Shown piece by piece: positions 1-10,849 of a stretch of 64,000 bases of DNA. Each line of letters starts with the position of its first letter. Position 1 is the first letter of the stretch. The stretch is from NCBI GenBank assembly GCA_004154925.1, contig QJNS01000201.1, forward strand, positions 1 to 64,000. The letters run 5' to 3'. Under the pieces are notes generated by a model. That model saw nothing but the letters and a program-made list of their open reading frames with translations. It was not told the DNA's origin and made no database searches. The DNA comes from Monosporascus cannonballus. Its lineage: Eukaryota; Ascomycota; Sordariomycetes; Xylariales. Both the position numbers and the translations under genes were made by a program.

Positions 1-39
1 CCCCCCCCCCCCCCACCCCCTTTTTTTTTCATTTTTTTT
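1..39. repeat. Homopolymer tract at window edge
   Basis: A run of C (one A inside) is followed by a run of T with two interruptions. It is low-complexity sequence at the very edge of the window. It is not a telomere repeat, since no TTAGGG or CCCTAA units are present. Confidence 0.8.
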
Positions 40-389
40 GTCTTCTTTGGTCTCGAGATCTCCACAGCTATGCAGCTTCCTATAAGTTGGTGGTTAACCT
101 CAACTTCCATCAGAAATCGAGAACAGGGTATCACCTAGTGCATCAATGAGTTGCATATAGCCCCCCAGAGGCCGTCGTGTTCAAATTCCCATCGCACGTC
201 GCAGTAACTCCTTGAAGCCGCTTGTACACCACCAGGCCAAATCTTGACTTCCAGTACTTCTCGGTGTGCTGAACATTACCAGTAAGCGCATGATACGCAA
301 AAGCACGCCATAGGGCAGAGACTAGTTACTTACTCTTATTTTTGTCATCCGGCTCCACTCTCTTGCCAACGTCATCCTCCTTCACAGCT

Positions 390-664
390 TCAACAGACTC
401 TATCCGCCCCCTGATTGGTCTCTGGGCCGCCCGAGTCCGTGCTCAGGCGGTCCTCCTTACATACGCTTTTGAACATCCGTTTATAATACTCGAAGAGGGG
501 ATCTCCTTCTTCTTGGCCGTTAGCTAGCTGTCTGTAGGCGTTCTCGTGTACGACATGATGTCTTGGGTGTTATCGCCCGAAGGGTTCCGGGACGTCGAAT
601 TTCCCTTTACCATCTTTCCGGGCGGCTCCGGTAGTTCGGGGGAAGGTGCACCCGTTGCATGCAT
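390..664 (-). pseudogene. Small unrecognised ORF broken by a frame change
   Basis: On the minus strand an ATG at 664 opens a frame beginning MHATGAPSPELPEPPGK that stops at 525. An overlapping frame from about 573 to the TGA at 390 reads like its continuation and contains DPLFEYYKRMFKSVCKEDRL. Both stretches have normal codon composition and are not RIP-mutated. No intron can be fitted into the overlap, so a single-base frameshift (real or a sequencing error) is the simplest link. I do not recognise the family. The Pro/Ser-rich N-terminus and charged C-terminus give no functional clue. It lies in the GC-normal island left of the pogo-like transposon. Confidence 0.35.
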
Positions 665-1359
665 CTCAGGGCTTAGCTCATTTATTTTCCGCTTTCTCGT
701 ACCATTTAGTGCCTCTCATGAATTGCCGTTAAGGTGAAACTTTTCATAAGGTCACTCGGAATTATTTTTCCAGGGATCGTTTTTGAATCTTGCAACTGCT
801 ATGGTTGTGTCATGGAAAAGGGCACCCCTAGCTGGGGTCCTCGGGTGATTGTTGTTTCTTTCCGAAGCCCTATATCAGTGGATCACCCACACCAAGTGGG
901 ATCACCACTTCCTAGCTTCCTATAAGTCAATATACCCTCAAGAGCTGTGTGTCTACTCCCTAGTAAGTGTGACATGATCCGTATCGGATGACTCTGCTCG
1001 ATCGGCTTGATAGGTGCCGACGCATACCACAGTCTTTCCTTTGTATTAGAGAGCTTTATACAGAGTCTGTATTAGATAGCTGTATATAGGGTTCTCCCGG
1101 GGGCTCAAAACCTGGGAAGACCAAGTGCCAACTGCGAGTACTATTCGCTACTTGTTCAATAGTCCTGAGAACCCCCTATGTATGACCCCGATCCTTGCGC
1201 CCACGCCTCTGTGAAACAGGTGGGAAACTACCTAATGTGTCAGCTATCCATCTGGTTTCTCTCTCCCGTCCTCCATAACGCCCTTTAAGCGGCCCTCTAG
1301 GTGATTTTAAGGTCGGTCTGGTCTTACACTCCTAGGAGTTTCTGGCTGCAGTCACGCAT
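665..1359. other. GC-normal intergenic stretch, no gene seen
   Basis: Base composition is balanced and there is no sign of RIP. Short open frames exist on both strands but none reads like protein. This is the original genomic flank into which the Fot1/pogo-like element inserted at the TA at 1360-1361. Confidence 0.5.
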
Positions 1360-1361
1360 TA

Positions 1362-1404
1362 AGGCGACCCCCCACCAATACCCCATCCCCTCAAGGCGCC
1401 ACCC
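1362..1404 (+). repeat. Left terminal inverted repeat of the pogo-like element
   Basis: It matches the reverse complement of 43383-43425, with shared blocks AGGCGACCCC, CCACCAA, CCCATCCCC and GCGCCACCC. It lies exactly at the switch from GC-normal to AT-rich sequence. Confidence 0.85.
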
Positions 1405-1714
1405 ATTTTTGAAGCCATCGCCACAACAACCTTTCCATATAAATAACAATATCTCAACAACTACTTAATCAATTGATTCCATACTAAATAAAACGTACAA
1501 TGATGCAATCCACTTTCACCTCGCTATCTTTTTCGCTTTCGGGAAGCTCGTTTTGCTGTTGATTTTGCCGAATGACGGTAAAACATCTTTTTGCAAGGGC
1601 CTTTAGCCTTATTTTTACCTTCTTAACCGAAATTATTTTTACGAAATCCTTATTTGGTTCGGGTTACACCTTTTTACGTGCTTTAAGCTTCGCTTTTTTA
1701 ACGGCTGCAGTTAA

Positions 1715-1909
1715 TTAATTATTGCGAATTTCGGCGGTTATAAGCTTGGTAATTTTATCGTTAAGGGCCTTAGCGAATTTGCGGAACAAAAAGCGTACGG
1801 TAAGATTTCCGTATATTGGATCAACTTTTACCAAGGATTTTGCGAACCGGGCTAATTCCCTAAATAATTTGGGCGTTTTAACATACAACACAGCCATCTG
1901 GGCTAGGAA
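1715..1909 (-). pseudogene. C-terminal piece of pogo-like transposase
   Basis: This is the last part of the transposase frame, ending at the stop at 1715-1717. It includes FRELARFAKSLVKVDP and is basic. The frame is cut by the C retroelement inserted at 1915 and resumes at 41671 on the far side; the two halves join across the duplicated attaa. It has few RIP stops, unlike the rest of the block. Between 1405 and 1714 lie only the transposon's downstream sequences. Confidence 0.7.
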
Positions 1910-1990
1910 ATTAATGTTATGACCTAACGGTCTTGGCTCTGGGAAACGGTCGGAACGTTGGGAAGGCCAAGCTCCGACCAAGCCAAGAAG

Positions 1991-1998
1991 TCACGTGA
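1991..1998 (+). promoter_or_regulatory. TCACGTGA palindrome in C LTR U3 (alpha)
   Basis: This E-box-like palindrome is at the same place in every C LTR U3 legible enough to see. Here it is followed by repeats of the type CTCAAGGGA. CACGTG is a known target of fungal bHLH factors; a role in LTR transcription is inferred only from its conservation. Confidence 0.5.
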
Positions 1999-2098
1999 CT
2001 GGCTCAAGGGACTCAAGGGCTCTGGTTAGGCAAAAAGATTTGAGCCAGTTGAGCACTAAGAGGGCTCAAGAAAGCTTAAAGAGACTTAACTAAGAAAG

Positions 2099-2286
2099 TG
2101 TAAAAGGCTTCACCTGAGCGGTCTGCAATCAGTTGCCAATGAGAGTTTATTTTCTTGCTAAAGAGAAAAGAAAGGGAAGATGAAAATACAGTTGTGTGTG
2201 TTCGCATATAAGGCGCTGCGCTAGTGCTGCTTGGTACCGGCGTTTGTCCGGTGCTCCATAATAGGGCTCCATACAGCCCCATCACA
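2099..2286 (+). mobile_element. Solo LTR, family D (188 bp)
   Basis: It begins TGTAAAAGGC and ends CCCCATCACA. The 5-bp duplication gaaag is at 2094-2098 and 2287-2291. It is inside the C-outer 5' LTR. It is GC-normal and nearly unmutated in a RIP-mutated host. The second copy, inverted, is at 16169-16356 with the same length. No D interior is present in the window. Confidence 0.9.
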
Positions 2287-2434
2287 GAAAGTGTTATTAA
2301 GCCATGATAAGCACTTTAAGCCGAGATAAAGATATATGCACTTATTATTTCGATAATTTATATAATATCAATTTGTAATATAATTTCGTTACCCTAAATA
2401 CCTTTGGCATTATAAGATATAATTAAATTATTTT

Positions 2435-2641
2435 TGTAAGATAATAGGTAGCTGTAAGCTGGGGTAAAGTAATCTCCAATTAGTCGTAAAGCAGATTCCA
2501 AGAAATAAATGTGTTAGGTTATTTTTATCTGGCGTTTTTTATTAACTGCTAAATGGTAAATTTATACTAATAAATAAGTTAGTAATTGATCGGTAATTAG
2601 TTAGTTATTAGTTTTGTCCTTATAAAAGTTATATTTTTATA
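2435..2641 (-). repeat. 3' LTR of element A
   Basis: It matches the unmutated A LTR at 5789-6005 with many C-to-T and G-to-A changes and one fewer copy of an internal repeat of about 10 bp. It starts TGTAAGATAA and ends TTTTTATA, a mutated form of TTCTCACA. Confidence 0.88.
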
Positions 2642-2974
2642 ATTATTTTCTTTTTTAAGTTATTAATATTTAAAAATATTATTATTAATTTAATATAACG
2701 AATTTCGTAAATTTGGGTTTGTATATTTGCCGATAATTTATCGTTATATTATATTAAAAGTAATTGCCGTAATAATTAATATGTACTATATTACGTTATT
2801 AAATATGTTCCGCTTAATTTCTTATTATAATTTATTTTTTAATCTCATTTTATTTACTTTTTTTCTTTTTCTTTTTACGTTATATTTTTTTTAGGTACGT
2901 ATTTTATTTGGTTTCCGGTTTTTCTTTATTTTTATTTCGCTTTTTCCGTTTGTTTCACGTATTATTTTCGTTTA

Positions 2975-3141
2975 TGTCACGGGCCAAGGGCCCTAGTGGA
3001 GGGATTAGCGTAACGCTAATCCCGTGGCTCCCGTATATATATAGCTAGCTGCTCTTACGTATTTTCTTAACTGTTCCCTAGATTTCTTAATAGATCTGTT
3101 ATGGCCTATATCATTAGCTATTGCGTATATAGCCCTTTACA
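2975..3141 (+). repeat. 5' LTR of element B
   Basis: It is 167 bp, with the inner palindrome ATTAGCGTAACGCTAAT followed by a TATATATATAG box. It pairs with 4324-4490. Confidence 0.88.
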
Positions 3142-3166
3142 TATTGAAAAATCTCCTTTTTCGCAA

Positions 3167-4320
3167 ATGGTCCGTCGCCGTAAGAAGTACGCCAACGTTA
3201 CGCACCCGTTATTCGTACGTAGCTTATTCGCTATGGATACCGAAGAACCGCGCCGTTAGGTTTTACGAGCCGTTCGCGAATTATAAGGTCGTAAAAACCA
3301 TAACGCCTAGAGGTTCGAAATAAATAAGAAATTATTTATTAATAAAAAAACAATTAGCGAAAATCGTACATAACTTTTTTACATTTAAAAAGCCCTTAGC
3401 CGTTAACTTTAAAAATTAACGTTTTTGCTGTATATATAAAAAGCCTTAAAAAAGCCGAACTTTTAAACTTTTTTAAATTATATTATCGTTATTTTTAAAA
3501 AATTTAATAAGAAATAAAAAGTTAATTAATATTTAATTAAATTACGTTAATATAACGTTTAAATAATATCTAAATATGTTTTTATATTTGAAAATATTTT
3601 TTATTAAGCCGGAAAGAACAAAAAGCCGGATAAAGCCAAAATTTTTTTATTAATTTCGGGTTTTAATGCCGAAACGAAAAAATAATTGGATTACAAAAGG
3701 TGGCCTAATATTTGGGAAGAATTTGCGTAACTTTTTTGCCGTTCGGAAATATCGTTCTTAACGGCCCTTATTCTGGTATGTTTACGTATAATAATTTTCT
3801 AGGTGGAAAGCGATATTATGAAAAATATAAAAATCGATACGTTAATTATTAATTATTAATGTAAACGCCGCTGGCGAACAGAAAAACGTTATTTAAGATA
3901 TAACGAAATAAGGCATTTTCGGAGGAATTATTTAAAAAAAAAGAAAATTACCGTTTAATATATTAATATTAATAACGTTTTAAAGGTTTTATTATTATTT
4001 AAATAATAAAAAGCAATTACAAAAACGTTCGATAAAATTTATAAAGATTTAAATAAATTTAATACTTACGAAATATTAAAAAGATTAACAAAAAAAAACC
4101 TTAAGGAAAATAATGTAAGGATATAAAGCTGGTAACGTACAGCGCGCCAAAAACGTACGGGCGTAAAGCATACGGCGTGGTCTCCCCGTAACCGTCGGAA
4201 AACCCCTCGGATTAGGATTTGCGAATATCGCCGCCTTGGAACAAAGTCCCTAAAAGGGTATTGTAAGTAAACGTTTGCCGCGCAGCGGGAAAAAGTAAGG
4301 ATTGGATCTAGAAGAGGAGG
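3167..4320 (+). pseudogene. Gag-like ORF of element B
   Basis: The ATG at 3167 starts MVRRRKKYANVTHPLFVRS. One frame then runs about 385 codons through to the right LTR. It is interrupted by many stops, nearly all TAA or TAG where CAA or CAG would fit. The middle contains ETKKXLDYKRWPNIWEEFA (X is a stop), which resembles the conserved W/L region of retrotransposon gag proteins, and an upstream helix-rich segment ends KQKVNXYLIKLRXYN. The C-terminus is very Arg/Lys-rich with two Cys, as expected for nucleic-acid binding, but a standard CCHC knuckle is not intact. No pol motifs are seen. The gag assignment is by pattern, not by database match. Confidence 0.6.
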
Positions 4321-4323
4321 TTA

Positions 4324-4490
4324 TGTTACGGGCCAAAGGCCCTAGTAAAGGGATTAACGTAACGTTAATCCCGTGGCTCCCGTATATATATAGTTAGCTG
4401 CTCCTACGTATTTTCTTGGCTATTTTCTAGATTTCTTAATAGACCTGTTGTGGCCCATATCCTTAGCTATTACGTATGCAGCCCTTTACA
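4324..4490 (+). repeat. 3' LTR of element B
   Basis: It is 167 bp and begins TGTTACGGGCC directly after the purine tract. It differs from 2975-3141 mainly by transitions. Confidence 0.88.
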
Positions 4491-4859
4491 GTTTGTTATA
4501 TTTTTTCTAATAAGGAATTTTAAAAAAATAATATTTTGATATTAATAAGGATTGGAATTTTTTTTAACGTTATTTTTTTAATGCCGACGGTAAAATAAAT
4601 CTTAATCGTATTATAAACGGCAATAAGCCATATTATATTTACGTAATATAACGTTATTTTAATTATTATATAATTTGCCTTTAAATTTTAAACGCTTTAA
4701 ATTATATCGTAATTAATTAGTATTATAAAAAGTTTCGTACGGTAAATAATTATTTTTAATATTATTAATATTATTACTTAATTTTCGTTTAAATTTCGAT
4801 CGTTTTTAAAAAAATACCGCGAAAATAATCTTTTAATTTAAGATCGATAATTAGAAATT

Positions 4860-5250
4860 AATTAATAAATTCGAAAAAATTTATATTATAAATCTTTAAT
4901 ACAAACATTCTGACATAATTGCGGTCGGTCGTCGACTCGACGTTTTTCGTAAAGCTAAATTCGCTTTTAATACGGTTATTATTAAAAAATATTGTTTTTT
5001 TAATACAACGAAAATTAATTTTTAATTATTTATTATGGTTACGGAAATCTAATTTTAACCCCATTTTATAGGCTTATAAACTTGAGTTTTTTTATAAATA
5101 TTTTAATTTTTTTCTTATTATTTCGCAATTAATTTTTAATTAAACGTAATTTTAAAATGCCTTTATAAATAAGGTAATTTTCGAAAGCCGTTATATCGTT
5201 ATGCATTTTATTTACGAATATTTTGCGCCTGCTTTTCGATATTTTAACAA
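4860..5250 (-). pseudogene. Post-integrase ORF of A, truncated copy
   Basis: This is a degenerate copy of the region described at 9890-10300. The alignment is visible by eye but most codons are RIP-mutated. It carries no function. Confidence 0.45.
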
Positions 5251-5788
5251 AAACATAATATTTATTAATAATTATAAATAAAAAATGGTTTTACTCGACA
5301 AAATTATTATTAAACTTAAATATATTAAATATTTCAAAAACTGCGTTTTATTTTCGATTAATAACAAATTATATTCCGATTATTTAAGCCATATTGTTTA
5401 TAAAAAATAAAACGTTTTTAAATTGTTTTCGGATTATATATTTAATAAATTTAATAAATGTACTCATTTTTTATTATCGTATATTTTCCGGTTACTTTCC
5501 GATATTTCTATATTAATTTTCTTAATACGTTTATTAAAGGTTAATTAACTTAAAGTTTATTAAATAAATTCAAAATTTTATTTTCGAAATAAAGATTTAA
5601 ATTTTTTTACGTTATTTATAATTTTCTAACTGATTTATAATAAATTAATTATTTATGGAAAATTTAAAAATAATTATATAATTAAGTAATATTTTAATAT
5701 TAATATTTTAATTTTACTTAAAATATTTTTTATAAATTTTATAATTATTAAATAATTAATTTCCGATTAGGTTATTATTATTTTACGG

Positions 5789-6005
5789 TGTAAGATAATG
5801 GACAGCTGTGAGCTGGGTAAGGTGATCTCCGACCAGTCGTAAAGCAGATTCCAAGAAGTGAGTGTATTAGGTTACTTCCATCTGGCGTTTCCCACTAGCT
5901 GCCAGATGGTGGATTTATACTAGTAAGTAGGTCGGTGGCTGATCGGTGGCTGATCGGTGGCTGGTCGGCTACCAGCCTCATCCTCATAGGGTCTGTATTC
6001 TCACA
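5789..6005 (-). mobile_element. Solo LTR, family A (217 bp, unmutated)
   Basis: It runs TGTAAGATAATGG to TATTCTCACA with a perfect tacgg duplication (5784-5788 and 6006-6010). It is GC-rich and the best consensus for the family, with an internal tandem repeat of CGGTGGCTGAT. It is inserted in the heavily mutated truncated A interior, so it arrived or was reduced to a solo LTR after that host was RIP-mutated. Confidence 0.92.
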
Positions 6006-6010
6006 TACGG

Positions 6011-9000
6011 TTTTTAAATTATCTTATTTCCTATATATATATATTTAATTTTTTTTCGTAAGCTTATAATATTTTAAGCGCATATTTAAAATATTTCCGA
6101 TAATTTTACCTATTATATTTAACGGTCTAGCTTTTTTATTTAATTAAATATTCGTATCATTTTCGGTTATTTTAATAATAAACGATATTTTTCATTATTT
6201 ATTTTTCTTATTCCTTTATTAAATCAGGTAACGCTATTTAAATGTTATTTGGTTTCCGGTTATATTACCATTTTAATAAAAACATTGAAAATATATTATA
6301 TATTTATTAATTTTTAACAAGAAAAATTACTTTATATACCTAAAACTGTATTTGTTTTTTAACCGTAACTCAAATATAAATAAATATAAATTGTTTTATT
6401 TTTAAATTTAAAATTTGTAAACGATAAATTTACTTATTATTTTAATTAAAATTCCATAAGTGTATAACGTTAATTATAATATTTTTTCAGGATTACCGGT
6501 ATTTTGTCGTAATATTCATATATTATTTAACGAATAACCGGTTTTTTTTCGAAACGCTTTTTAATTGCTTATATTTATTTTTTAGACTTTTATAAAAAAT
6601 ATTCCATTATTTTTAAATAATACTTATATAAAGCTTTACAGCGAAAACGGCCGATACATATATTCCGCATATTATTATATACGAATTTTGCATTTCGTAA
6701 TAACTTTATTTAATTATTTTAATACTTATTAACGTAATTACGGAAATAATATTTTAAACTCTAATAAATACGTGCTATTTATTTATCGGTTTACGGATAA
6801 TAAATGGTCGATATTTGCCGTTTTTTTATTCATTATATGATGCCGCCTAAAATTAATTCGTTAATAATTCTAACCAATATATTAAATTTATATTTAACCT
6901 CCTCCTGAAAGAATCGCGTTAATTCGGTTACGGCTAAGGTTTTAACTATAAAAATAAATAGTTTTAATTTCGTATAACGGTCGGCGATCTCTAAGATTAT
7001 ATTATATTTTAACCCGTTTAAACTTAGGCTTTTAAAAACTCCCGGTATAAAATCTAACGAAATTTCTTAGAAAAATTACATAAATAATAGCATCAATTAT
7101 AACTGTTTATATGGTTTATAATATAACTTTAGTATATTTTAGTAATTCGGATATTATTCAATATATTTTCTAATATTAATCGTTATATTTTCCCAATACA
7201 GCCTTTTATTTATTAATTATAATATACGGATATATTTAATATATTTTGCCTTTAAAATATTATAATATTAATTAATTAATTACTTTCGTAAAACGTTTTA
7301 CAATAAATTCGTAAGTTTATTCTAATACTATACAACCTTATTTAAATTTAAAAAATATCCTTTTTTTATTTCGGCTTAATTTTAAATTATCCGTATTAAT
7401 TTTATAATATATAAATCTTTAATTTATAGCTTTCGAACTTGATCATTAAATTAACGGACAGTTTTTGACTTTAATGCCGTTTCGTTTTTGACTAATTCTT
7501 TGTTAAAAAACGTAAAACGTATTAGTTATAAATAATAACTTTAGTACTAATTTTATTTTCCTCAGAGTTTTCGAAATCCGATCGTAATACGGTTATAATT
7601 TACGGTTATTATTATTTAACCGTTAATCGTATTATTATTATGATTTATATTTATATTATTACTCGCAAATAATAAATTCGGTAAATATATAATTCTTTAT
7701 TTTCCTTTTTCCTTTAAGAATGTTTTAAAATTATATAATAAAAGTTTTCCGTTTTTTTGGCATAAATAATAATTATTTAAATTTTCGTTACTTAAAACCA
7801 ATTTAAAAATTTTATAAAGAACAAATTTTCCATTATTTTTATAAGGTTTTTTACCCCTTTATATTACTTTAAAGTACGTTATATATTTACAACCGTTTTT
7901 CGTACGTTTTTCGGCATATTATTAGTAAATCCAAATTTCCTAAATAACGTAAAAATTCTATCTTTATATGCGATTTCGTTTAATATATAATCCGGGCGTC
8001 TAAATAACTTATTTATCGGATTAATAACGCCCGATCGGTATTAGATTTCAAAATCAAATTGCGTAAAACGGTAAACCTATTGGGCCAACTTTTTTCTAAG
8101 ATTACGCACCGGTATCTTTATTATATTCTTTAACGCCATATAATTAATAAATATGAAAAAACGTTTTTCCGTACCTTTACGATATTATGGTTAATATTTT
8201 AAGCTTTTTATATTTGCCAATAATTTTTATTATCTTATAACTTATTGCTTTTCGGTTACACTTAATTTTCGCAATTAATGTATAATTCGGCGTTAATGCT
8301 TTTCGTATTTCTATAAAAATATCCCTAATATGGCTTTTACCGAAACGTTTATTTTAACCCCAATATTTTTATCGTTATCCTAATATCGAAAAATAATCGC
8401 CGACTAAAAAATATTTTTTTAAATTTCAGAACGCTTTTTTAACCTTTTCGAGCTACCGGAATTCTGTTATTTTACTTTTGCATTACGCTTTTTTTAAAAA
8501 CCTAATAATAAGTTCGGTAATACATAAATAATAAACGATAAATTCTCGATAAAAATTTACGAATTCCAAAAATACTTAAATATTATAAATTAGTTCTAAT
8601 TCTAACAATATTTTAATAATGTTAATTCGTCGGCGGTCTATTTCTAAACCGTCGTTATTAATTATAAATCCTAAAAGCTTTATTTTATTTAACAAATTTG
8701 CATTTAAATATTTTAATAAATAATTATTATTATAATAATCGTTTGTAAATTAAATGAAAATATTTTATATATTCCTTTTTATTATCCGAATAAATTATCA
8801 TAGAACTTAAATATATCATATATATATAATTAATGAATTTAATTAATACCTTATATATATAAGCCTAAAACCTAATTAACGCATTAATAAAAGTAAATAA
8901 TATAACCGTATATTTAAATTACCCGTACCGCATTCGAAAAACCGTTTTCTATTAATCGCCTTTTTTAATTTTAATATAATAATAAATATCCTTAAAATCA

Positions 9001-9017
9001 ATTTTCGAAAATATCTT
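6011..9017 (-). pseudogene. Integrase to RT remnant of truncated A copy
   Basis: This is the minus-strand pol remnant of the partial A unit. It aligns with 10850-13230 plus 20421-21020 of the full unit and ends abruptly within reverse transcriptase at 9017, where the internal A LTR begins. The integrase part (around 6890-7060) and the region upstream of the RT active site are recognisable only by alignment to the sister copy. No frame is open for more than a few dozen codons. Confidence 0.65.
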
Positions 9018-9222
9018 TGTAAGATAATGGACAGCTATAAGCTAGGTAAGGTGATCTCCGACCAATTATAATGCAGATTCTAAAAAGTAAATATATTAGG
9101 TTACTTTTATCTAGTATTTCCTATTAGCTGCCAAATAGTGGATTTATATTAATAAGTAGATCGGTAGCTAATGGGTATTTAATCGATTACTAACGTTATC
9201 CTTGTAAAATTATATTCTTAAA
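9018..9222 (-). repeat. Internal LTR of element A (3' LTR of the full unit)
   Basis: It is 205 bp and matches the A consensus with heavy RIP. It is preceded by atctt in the RT of the truncated unit and followed by the 3' end of a complete interior. No second copy of atctt follows any A LTR in the window, so the insertion duplication is no longer paired. Confidence 0.85.
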
Positions 9223-9889
9223 ATTACTTCGCCTTTTTAAGCTATTAATTTGATATAACGCGTTTTGTCAATTTGGTTACGTATGTTTACCGATAATTTA
9301 CCGTTATATTATATTATAAATAGTTGCCGTAATAATTAATATGTACCATATTGCGTAATTAATTATGTTCCGCCTAATTCTTTATTAAAATCTTTTCTTA
9401 ACCTTATTTTATTTATTTTTTTTCTTTTTTGCGTTTATATTTTTATTTTTTTATATATGCGTTTTATTCGGTTTCTCGTTTTTCTTTATTTTTATTTCGT
9501 TTTTTCTATTTGTTTTGCGTATTATTTTTATTTGATATATTCTATTTTCGTAAAAAGTTCTAAAAGAAATAATATTTTGATATTAAGAAAAATTAACATT
9601 TTTTTTTAGCATTATCCATTTAACGCCGATAATAAAATAAATATTAATCGTATTACAGGCGCCAATAAACTGTACTGTATTTAAGTAATATAATATTATT
9701 TCGATTACCGTATAATTTGCGTTTAGGTTTCGGGCCTTTTAAATTATAGTGTAACTAATTATTATTCTAAGATGTTTCGCGCTGTAGATAATTATTTTTA
9801 ATATTATTAATATCGTTATTTAATTTCGTTTAAATTCTGATTAGTCTTAAGGGTACCGCCTAAACGGCTTTTTAATTCGGTACCGATAA

Positions 9890-10300
9890 TTAGGAGTTAA
9901 TCGACGAATTGGAAAAATTCGTATTACAGATATTTAATACGAACGTTCCGACGTAATTGCGGTCGGTCGTTAATTTGACGTTTTTCGTAAGGCCGAATTC
10001 GCTTTTAATACGGTTATTATTAAGGAATATCGTTTCCTTAATATAATTAAGGTCGATTTCCGATCGTCCGTTATAATTGCGCAAATTTAATTTTAATGCC
10101 GTTTTATAGATTTGCAAATTTAAATCTTTTTTGTAAATATTACGGTTCTTTTTTATTATTCTGCGATTAATTTCCGATTAGGCGTAATTTTAGGGTACCT
10201 TTATAAATAAGGCAATTTTCGAAAGCCGTTATGCCGTTACGTTTTCCGTTTACGAATATTTTGCGTCCGTTTTTCGACGTTTTAACGAAATTTTAATATT
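9890..10300 (-). pseudogene. Post-integrase ORF of family A, unknown product
   Basis: Downstream of integrase on the pol strand, a frame of about 135 codons reads well, with stops only as TAA/TAG. Its last 75 codons are fully open and include KLNLRNYNGRSEIDLNYI and SEFGLTKNVKLTTDRNYVG. Weaker copies are at about 4860-5250 and 61740-62150. The three copies agree in protein sense despite different mutations, which supports real coding. It could be a C-terminal extension of pol or a separate protein. I do not recognise a domain; a chromodomain is not evident. Confidence 0.5.
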
Positions 10301-10849
10301 TATTAATAATTATAATTAAAAAAGGGTTTTGTTTAACGAAGTTATTATTAAACTTAAATATTTTAAGCGTTTTAAGGATAGCGTTTTATTTTCAACCAGT
10401 AATAAATTGTATTCCGGTTATTTAAGCTTTATTTTTCGTAAAAAATAAAACGTTTTTAAGTTGTTTCCGGGTTTTACGCCTAATAAATTTAATAAACGTA
10501 CCCGCGTTTTGTTTTCGTATATTTTTCGATTATTTTCCGATATTTTTATATTAATTTTCTTAATACGCTTATTAAAAGCTAATTAACGTAAGGTTTAATA
10601 ATTAAGCGTAAAACTGTGTTTTCGAAATACAAATTTAATTTTTTTTATATCGTTTATAAGTTTCCGATCGGTATACGATAAAATAAGTATTCGCCAAAAA
10701 TTTAAGAATAATAATGTAGTTAGGGAATATTTTAATATTAATATTTTTATTTTGTTCGAAATTATTTTTTGTAATTTTTGTAATTATTAGGCGATTAATT
10801 TCCGATCGGAGTATTATTACTTTACGGTTTTTGGGTGGTTTTATTTTTT

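Larger units (their letters stand above)
1915..2434 (+). repeat. Left part of split 5' LTR of C-outer (alpha type)
   Basis: It starts TGTTATGACC and carries the alpha U3 with TCACGTGA at 1991 followed by CTCAAG-type repeats. A solo D LTR interrupts it at 2099-2286. It stops at 2434, where element A inserted. The remainder, down to the LTR end, lies at 23594-23679. Confidence 0.88.
2975..4490 (+). mobile_element. Gag-only LTR retroelement, family B (1516 bp)
   Basis: Two 167-bp LTRs (2975-3141 and 4324-4490) start TGTYACGGGCC and end CCCTTTACA. The target duplication is gttta (2970-2974) and gtttg (4491-4495), differing by one G-to-A change. A purine tract (AGAAGAGGAGG, 4310-4320) precedes the right LTR, so the element reads left to right. 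The 1182-bp interior holds one continuous reading frame and no room for protease, RT or integrase, so B must be non-autonomous. The surrounding A interior resumes at 4491. Confidence 0.88.

Noticed and set aside
1..39. Homopolymer at the edge as a telomere
   Set aside because: No telomeric repeat units.
342..925. Plus-strand open frames at 342-527, 546-737 and 734-925
   Set aside because: They oppose the better minus-strand frame at 390-664 or have no protein-like composition.
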